From NCBI RefSeq assembly GCF_004363235.1, contig NZ_SNYW01000013.1, forward strand, positions 186,001-250,000: a stretch of 64,000 nucleotides of DNA, in the 5' to 3' direction. The notes under the pieces are model-generated. The model saw only the letters and a list, made by a program, of their open reading frames with translations. It searched no databases and was not told the origin of the DNA. This document shows positions 55,601-61,600 of the stretch, in pieces. Each line of letters opens with the position of its first letter. The stretch's first letter is position 1. The DNA is from Dongia mobilis. GTDB lineage: Bacteria; Pseudomonadota; Alphaproteobacteria; Dongiales; Dongiaceae. The translations under genes were made by a program, and so were the position numbers.

Positions 55601-58600
55601 AGAGCGGGAAGCCGAGATTGTTCTCGAGATTGCCGCTTTCGTGCTGCAGCGGCTTCAGCAGCTCGACCGTCAGCACGCCGTTCGGCGTCAGGGTGATGGT
55701 GAAGACCGGGTCGTTGGAATTGCCGCCTTCCTTGTAAGCCACGATCTCGGTGGTGCCGGCATTGTTGGTGGCCGACCAGGTGATGCGGTCGCCCTCGGCG
55801 GTGCGGACGAAATTGCCGCTGCCGTCCTGGATGAACCCGCCCGATTGCTGCGCGAAGCCGATGGCGAGCGCGCCGACATCGCCGTTCCAGTCGACCGAGA
55901 TGGATTGCTGCCAGATGGATTCCGTGCCGCGCGGGCCGAGCGGATCGTCGAGGCCGTCGCCGCTGTCGCCCGCATCCTGGTCGTCATCGCCATTGCCCGG
56001 CTGGTTGCCATTGGCATTGGCGAGGCCGTCCTCGTCCAGCTTCACGGTGTTGACGGTGAAGCTGGGCTTCTGGGCGACGTCCAGATCGACCACGCTTTCG
56101 CGCACGGCGAGGTTGTCGCCGTCGATCTCGCCGGGACCGATCGGATCGAACAGCGGCTCGTTGTCGATGGCAACCGCGAAGACCGGGAAGCTCATGCTGC
56201 TGCCGGCGAAGGCCGCCGGCACCGCGACGCTGACGACGGCACTGGCATCGTGATCGCCGGCACCGAGCTGGCCGGTGACCTCGACCACGATATAGGTGCC
56301 GGGCAGCACGCCATAGGGATTGCCGGCGCCGAGGGCCTCGGCCGTGTAGAGATCGCTGCCGCCGTCCCAATCGCCGCCCGGCAGTTTCACCAGCAGGAAA
56401 TGGCGCTCGGAGCCGTCGGTGACGTCGTCGAACGAGCCGTTGACGGTCAGGTTGACGTTGAGGCCCGGGGCACCCTTGCCGGCGAAGCTGCCGGATAGCG
56501 CCGTCGGCAGATCGGCCACCGCATTGACCTCGACCGTGATCTGGCCGGGGATGTCGGCGGTCTCGCCGCTCGAGCTGTCCTTGGCATGGACGGTGTAGTC
56601 GATGGTGTAGTCGTTGCCGCTGTCATTCTGCGGCTGGGTCAGTTTCAGGGTCTGCGCCTCGGCCCAGCTGATGGTGAGGTCGGTGGCACCATCGCCGGTG
56701 AAGCTGGCATTGCTCGCATCGCTGTCCTTGGTGTAGCTCAGCACCGCGCCGGCGGGCAGGTCCTTGATGGTGACGGTTTGCGGCACCTCGTCGGTGTCGC
56801 CCACCTGGTTGAAGACGATGTTGACCGCCTTCGCCACCGGCGTGTCGTTGCCGAGGTTGTTGTCCCACTGGTTGGGCTTGCTGTCCTCGTCCACCGTGAC
56901 GCTGCCGCTGGTGGTGCCGTCGGCCGGGTCGCCGGCGACGTAGAAGCTCGCCTGGCCGTAATCGACGTCGCCGTCCTTGTCCTTGATCGTGTAGACGAAA
57001 TTGACCGTGTTGTTGAAGAAGCCGGGGATGCCGGTATAGGTGACGTCGCCATTGGGCGCCACGCTGATCGTGCCGGCACCGCTGGTCATGGTCCAGCCGG
57101 TGATGCCGTCGCCGCTGGTGGTCCAGCCGGACCAGCCGATATCGGTGATCTGCGGCGTGCCCGGCCCGTCGGCGCCGAAGCCGTCATCCGTGCCCTGGGT
57201 CAGGATGTTGCCGAGATAGACCGGCGACAGGTTATGGGTGACCGAGCCGAAATCGTCGTCGACTGCCAGCGGGCCGTCATCCTGGAAGCTGATGGCGAGC
57301 GCGTTCTGGCTGGTGGCCTCGTCGAAATCGCCGTCGCCGTCCTCGATGCGCTGCACCACATGGATGGCGGCACCGAGCGACACGGCATCGTCGTGCTTGC
57401 CTTCGATGGCGGCGCCGTCCTGGGTGTGCTCCAGCGCCTTCAGCTGGGTCACCGTGACGATACCGGTCGCGGGATCGATCGAGATGGTGAAGGCGGGATC
57501 GTCGTTGTCGATGCCGCCGACATGGCCCTCGAACAGGGTGTCACTGATCTTGACCAGCTTGATCTCGCTGGCGGCGTCCGACTGGCCGGTGAGCCAGAGG
57601 CCGGTCGAGGCGCCGTCGGTGGCGCTCAGCTTGTAGCTGACCTGGTTCGTGGCCGCCGGGCCGTCGGCGCCGAATTGCGGCGCGTTGAACAGGTCGGCGC
57701 CGGCGATGGTGCCGCTCGCCTTGCCGTCATTGCCGGAGCCGGTGCCGTCGGATTCGTCCAGCACCAGGCTGCCGGTCGCGTCCTTCACCGTGGCGTCGGG
57801 GCCGTCATCGTGGAACTCGATCAGCAGCGGCTGGTTGCTGACGGCCTCGTCGAAATCGCCGTCGCCATCCTCGACCCGCTGCACGACATAGATGCTGGTG
57901 CCGAGCTGCAGGAAATCGTCATGCTTGCCGGAGGCAAGCGAGCCGTCATCGCCATGTTCCAGCGTCTCGTGCTGGGTCACCGTGATCTCGCCGGTCGCCG
58001 GATTGATCGAGATGCTGAAGGCGAGCGTGCCGCCGGCACCGCCTTCGCGACCCTCGAACAGCGTGTCGCTGACCTTCACCAACCTGATCATGTCCGCGAA
58101 CGTGCCCTTGCCGGTCAGCCACAGGCTGGTCGCGGCACCATCGGTGGCGCTCAGCTTGTAGCTGACGCCGCCGCCGGCAGCGGGGCCGTCGACGCCGAAA
58201 TCCGGCGTCGCGAACAGGGCTGCCACGGTGCCGGCCGAGATGGTGCCGGGATTGACGCCGTCCTTGCCGCTGCCGCTGCCGTCCGATTCGTCGAGCGTGG
58301 CGAAGGGAATGGCATAGCCCAGCGCTTCGGCATTGGGCCCGTCATCGGCGAAGCCGACATTCCCGCCGAGGTCGAGGGTCTTGCTGTCGCTGGCCGTGTC
58401 GCCATCGCTGTCGATGACGCTGAGCGTGCCGGTGAGCGAGACGAGGTTATTGGGCAGCCATTCGATCTGGCTGTCGAAATTGCTGTTGACCCCCGGCGTG
58501 TCGTGGTCGACCTCCTGATGCTGGGTGAGGACCAGCTTGGGCGCGTTGCCGGAAGCGGGGTTGAGGGCGATGCTGAAGACCACGCTAGGTGCATCCACCG

Positions 58601-61600
58601 TGGCCGGCGCCGAAAGTGCGGTCGAGCCGACGATGGTGCCGCCGATGTCATAGAGATAGATCGCCGCGCCATTGCTGGTGAGGCCGGAATCCACCAGCCC
58701 GCCCACCGGCGTGGCGGTGATCGCCAGCTGGCAGGCAAAGCTGGCCGGTGCGCCGAGCCCGTCGGCACCGTCGGCCGTCCAAGTCGAGAACAGGTTGCCG
58801 AGCAGGATGACGCTGGTGGCGCTGTCCGAGGCCGGGCCTTCGGTATTGGCGTCCTTGGTGACCAGCGAAAGCACGGATTCATTATTCAGCGTGACTTCCA
58901 CCTTCGGCGCGTCGTCGCTGATCACCACCTTGATCTGGCCGAAACCGGTATCGCCGGTGGCATCGGTCGCCGCCACGCTGAAGACCGGCCCGTCGACCTG
59001 GTCGTCCTTGCCCTGCACGGTCGGCAGGTGGGCGGCGTTGTCCTTCAGCGTATAGGTATAGGCGACGGTATAGCCGCCGACGCCGCTGGTAACGCCATCG
59101 ATCACCAGCTTGCCCTGGGCATTGTCGACCAGGGTCTGCGGGAAGGGTGCCGCCAGATTGACCGGCACGCCGCCGATCACCAGCGCGGTCATGACCTCGC
59201 CATTGGTGTTGATGAGGAAGCTGCCGGTATCGGTCTCGGAATTGCCGGCCGCGTCGGTGCCGGCGGGCTCGCTCGGCGACCCCGCACGGCTGGGCAGGCC
59301 TTCCTCGTCCACCAGGACCTGCGAGTTGGCGACGGACGGAATCCGGGTGTCCTGGTCGATGGTGATGACCAGGGTGGCGGTGTCGCTGTCGGTATCGCCA
59401 TCGGTCAGGGTGTAGGTGAAGGTTTCAGAGGCATCGGCCGGCACCAAGGCGGCGGTCAGGGTATAGATGTAGGAACCGTCCGGGTTCATCGTCAGCGTGC
59501 CGTACTGGCCGTTGACGCTGAAGCCGTCGCCGCCGTTGGCGTCCTGGCTGCCGCCGAAGCCGACCAGCGCGGTGACCAGGGCGGAATCCGCGCCTTCCAC
59601 ATCCTTGCCGGCGACCGGATTCGTGGTGCCGGCGCCGGTGATGACATTGCCGGTGGCCTGGTTGCCGGCCCCTTCCTGCAGGCTGTCGGTGTCGTTCTTC
59701 GCGTCGGGCGCGTCGTCGACGATGCTGATCTCCAGCGCGCCGTTCGACTTATCGCCGTCGCTGTCGATCACCTCGATGGCGAAGCTGTCCTTGGTGTTGT
59801 CGCCCGACGTGTTGTCGTTGAGGGTATAGGTATAGGAAATCTCGTTCTTGCCGGCATCGAAGCCGTTCAGCACCAGGGTGCCCGGCTGGCTGCCGCCGGT
59901 GATGGTGACCGCCGTGACGTTGAGATCCTGCAATTGCGCGAGGTTGAAGGTCTGGTCGCCGATCTTGATCGAGCCGAGACCGTCCGGCGCCGTGAAGGCA
60001 AAGCTGCCGCTCACCTGCTCGGACGCGGCCGCTGCGTTGGAGCCCTCGGATTCCAGGCCACGCGCCGGCAGACCGGCTTCGTAGACCGTGGTCTTGTCGC
60101 CGCCAGCCGGCGGAACGTCGAGCGAGGTCCCCTTGTCGTTGATGTCGATCGTGAGGGTCGCCGTCACCACATCGCCATCGCCATCCTTCAGCGTATAGGT
60201 GAAGGTGTCGGTGGCCTCGAGCGGGTTGCTGCCGAAGCGGGTATAGGTGTAATTGCCCGCGGTATCCATGGTCAGCGTGCCGTACTGGCCAGTGACGCTG
60301 AACCCGTTGCTGCCATCGGCATCGAAGCTGCCGGCATGGCCGTCAAGGCGCGACACCTGGGCTCCATCGGCGCCCAGGCTGTCCTTGCCGGTATCGCCGC
60401 TGGTGGTGTTGAGGCCGGTGATGACGTTGCCTTCGGTGGAAGCCAGGTTGCCGACGCTGTCGGTGTCGTTGCGGGCGGTCGCGGTATCGTCGTCGATATT
60501 GACCGAGACGGTGCCGATATTGCTGGTCGAGCCGTCGTCATCGGTGACCTGGATCTTGATATCCAGGGTTTTGTCGTCCTCGAAGGCCGGATCGCTGCCG
60601 GCATGCTTCACCGGCTGCAGCAGGGTGAAGGTATAGGCACCGGTCGCCAGATCGGTCACGGTCAGGGTGAAGACGGCGCTTTCGCCCCCATCCATCTCCC
60701 CGTTGTCGTCAAGATCGGCGAAGCCGGTCAGCGTCTTGCTGGCAGCGTCCCACACCGTCTTGATCGGATCGCCGGCAAGAGTTTCAAGGCCGGTGCCACC
60801 GGCGCCGCCGGTTTCGGTCCAAAGCTGGATGCCGGTGATGGAATCGACCGCCTTGGAATAGCTGAGATTGCCGCTGAAGCTCGCGGAATCGGTGGTGGTG
60901 TCGTCGCCGATGGCATCGTCGCCGGCACCGGTGTTGCCGCCGGCAAGGCCATCCTCATCCACGCGGATGGTCGCCTGGACCTGGTTCACCGTCGGTGCCG
61001 TGTCGGTGACGGTGAGCGTGACGCTCTGCACCGCCTCGGCCACGTTGTTGTCCGGGGTGATGTCCTGGCCCTCGACCGCATCGATCGCCACCGTCTTGAT
61101 CTCGATGGTCTTGCTGCTGCCGGCTGGCAGCACATCCGCCGGGCCATTGACGAAGACGACCACGTTGAAGGAACTCGGGCCGGCAATGTCCGTGACGTCG
61201 ATTGCGATATGGCCCGGGTAGCCGATAACCGCGCCATCGAACTGAATGCCGGTCGGCGCATCTACATCGTAGAACGTGGTCAGGCCGTTGCCGATCACCA
61301 GCGGGATCGACCAGCCATCGCCCGGGATCTTGACCAGGACGTACTGCTTTTCGTTACCGTCTTCCGTGTCGGCAAAGGCGACATTCGTCTCGATCGTGAA
61401 GGAGGTGTTGGCGCCACCGGTCTCGGCCAACGACTTGTCCGCCGGTGCCGTGCCAACGAAGGTCGGCTGTGCCGCCACCGCATCGACGATGGCGCTGGCC
61501 TGGTCACCGCTGGTCGCGGTGCCGCCGATGGTGGATTGCATGGTGAGGGTGACGTCGCGCGAATCATGTTCGGCCAGCGTCAGCACGAGATCGGCGCCGT

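Noticed and set aside
53334-56498. 1054-codon plus-strand frame antisense to the adhesin
   Set aside because: Same reason: no recognisable fold and overlaps a clearly coding repeat array.
49995-58350. Regular repeats resembling a CRISPR array
   Set aside because: Repeats are protein-coding RTX and T1SS-type modules with protein-level, not nucleotide-level, regularity and no spacer pattern.
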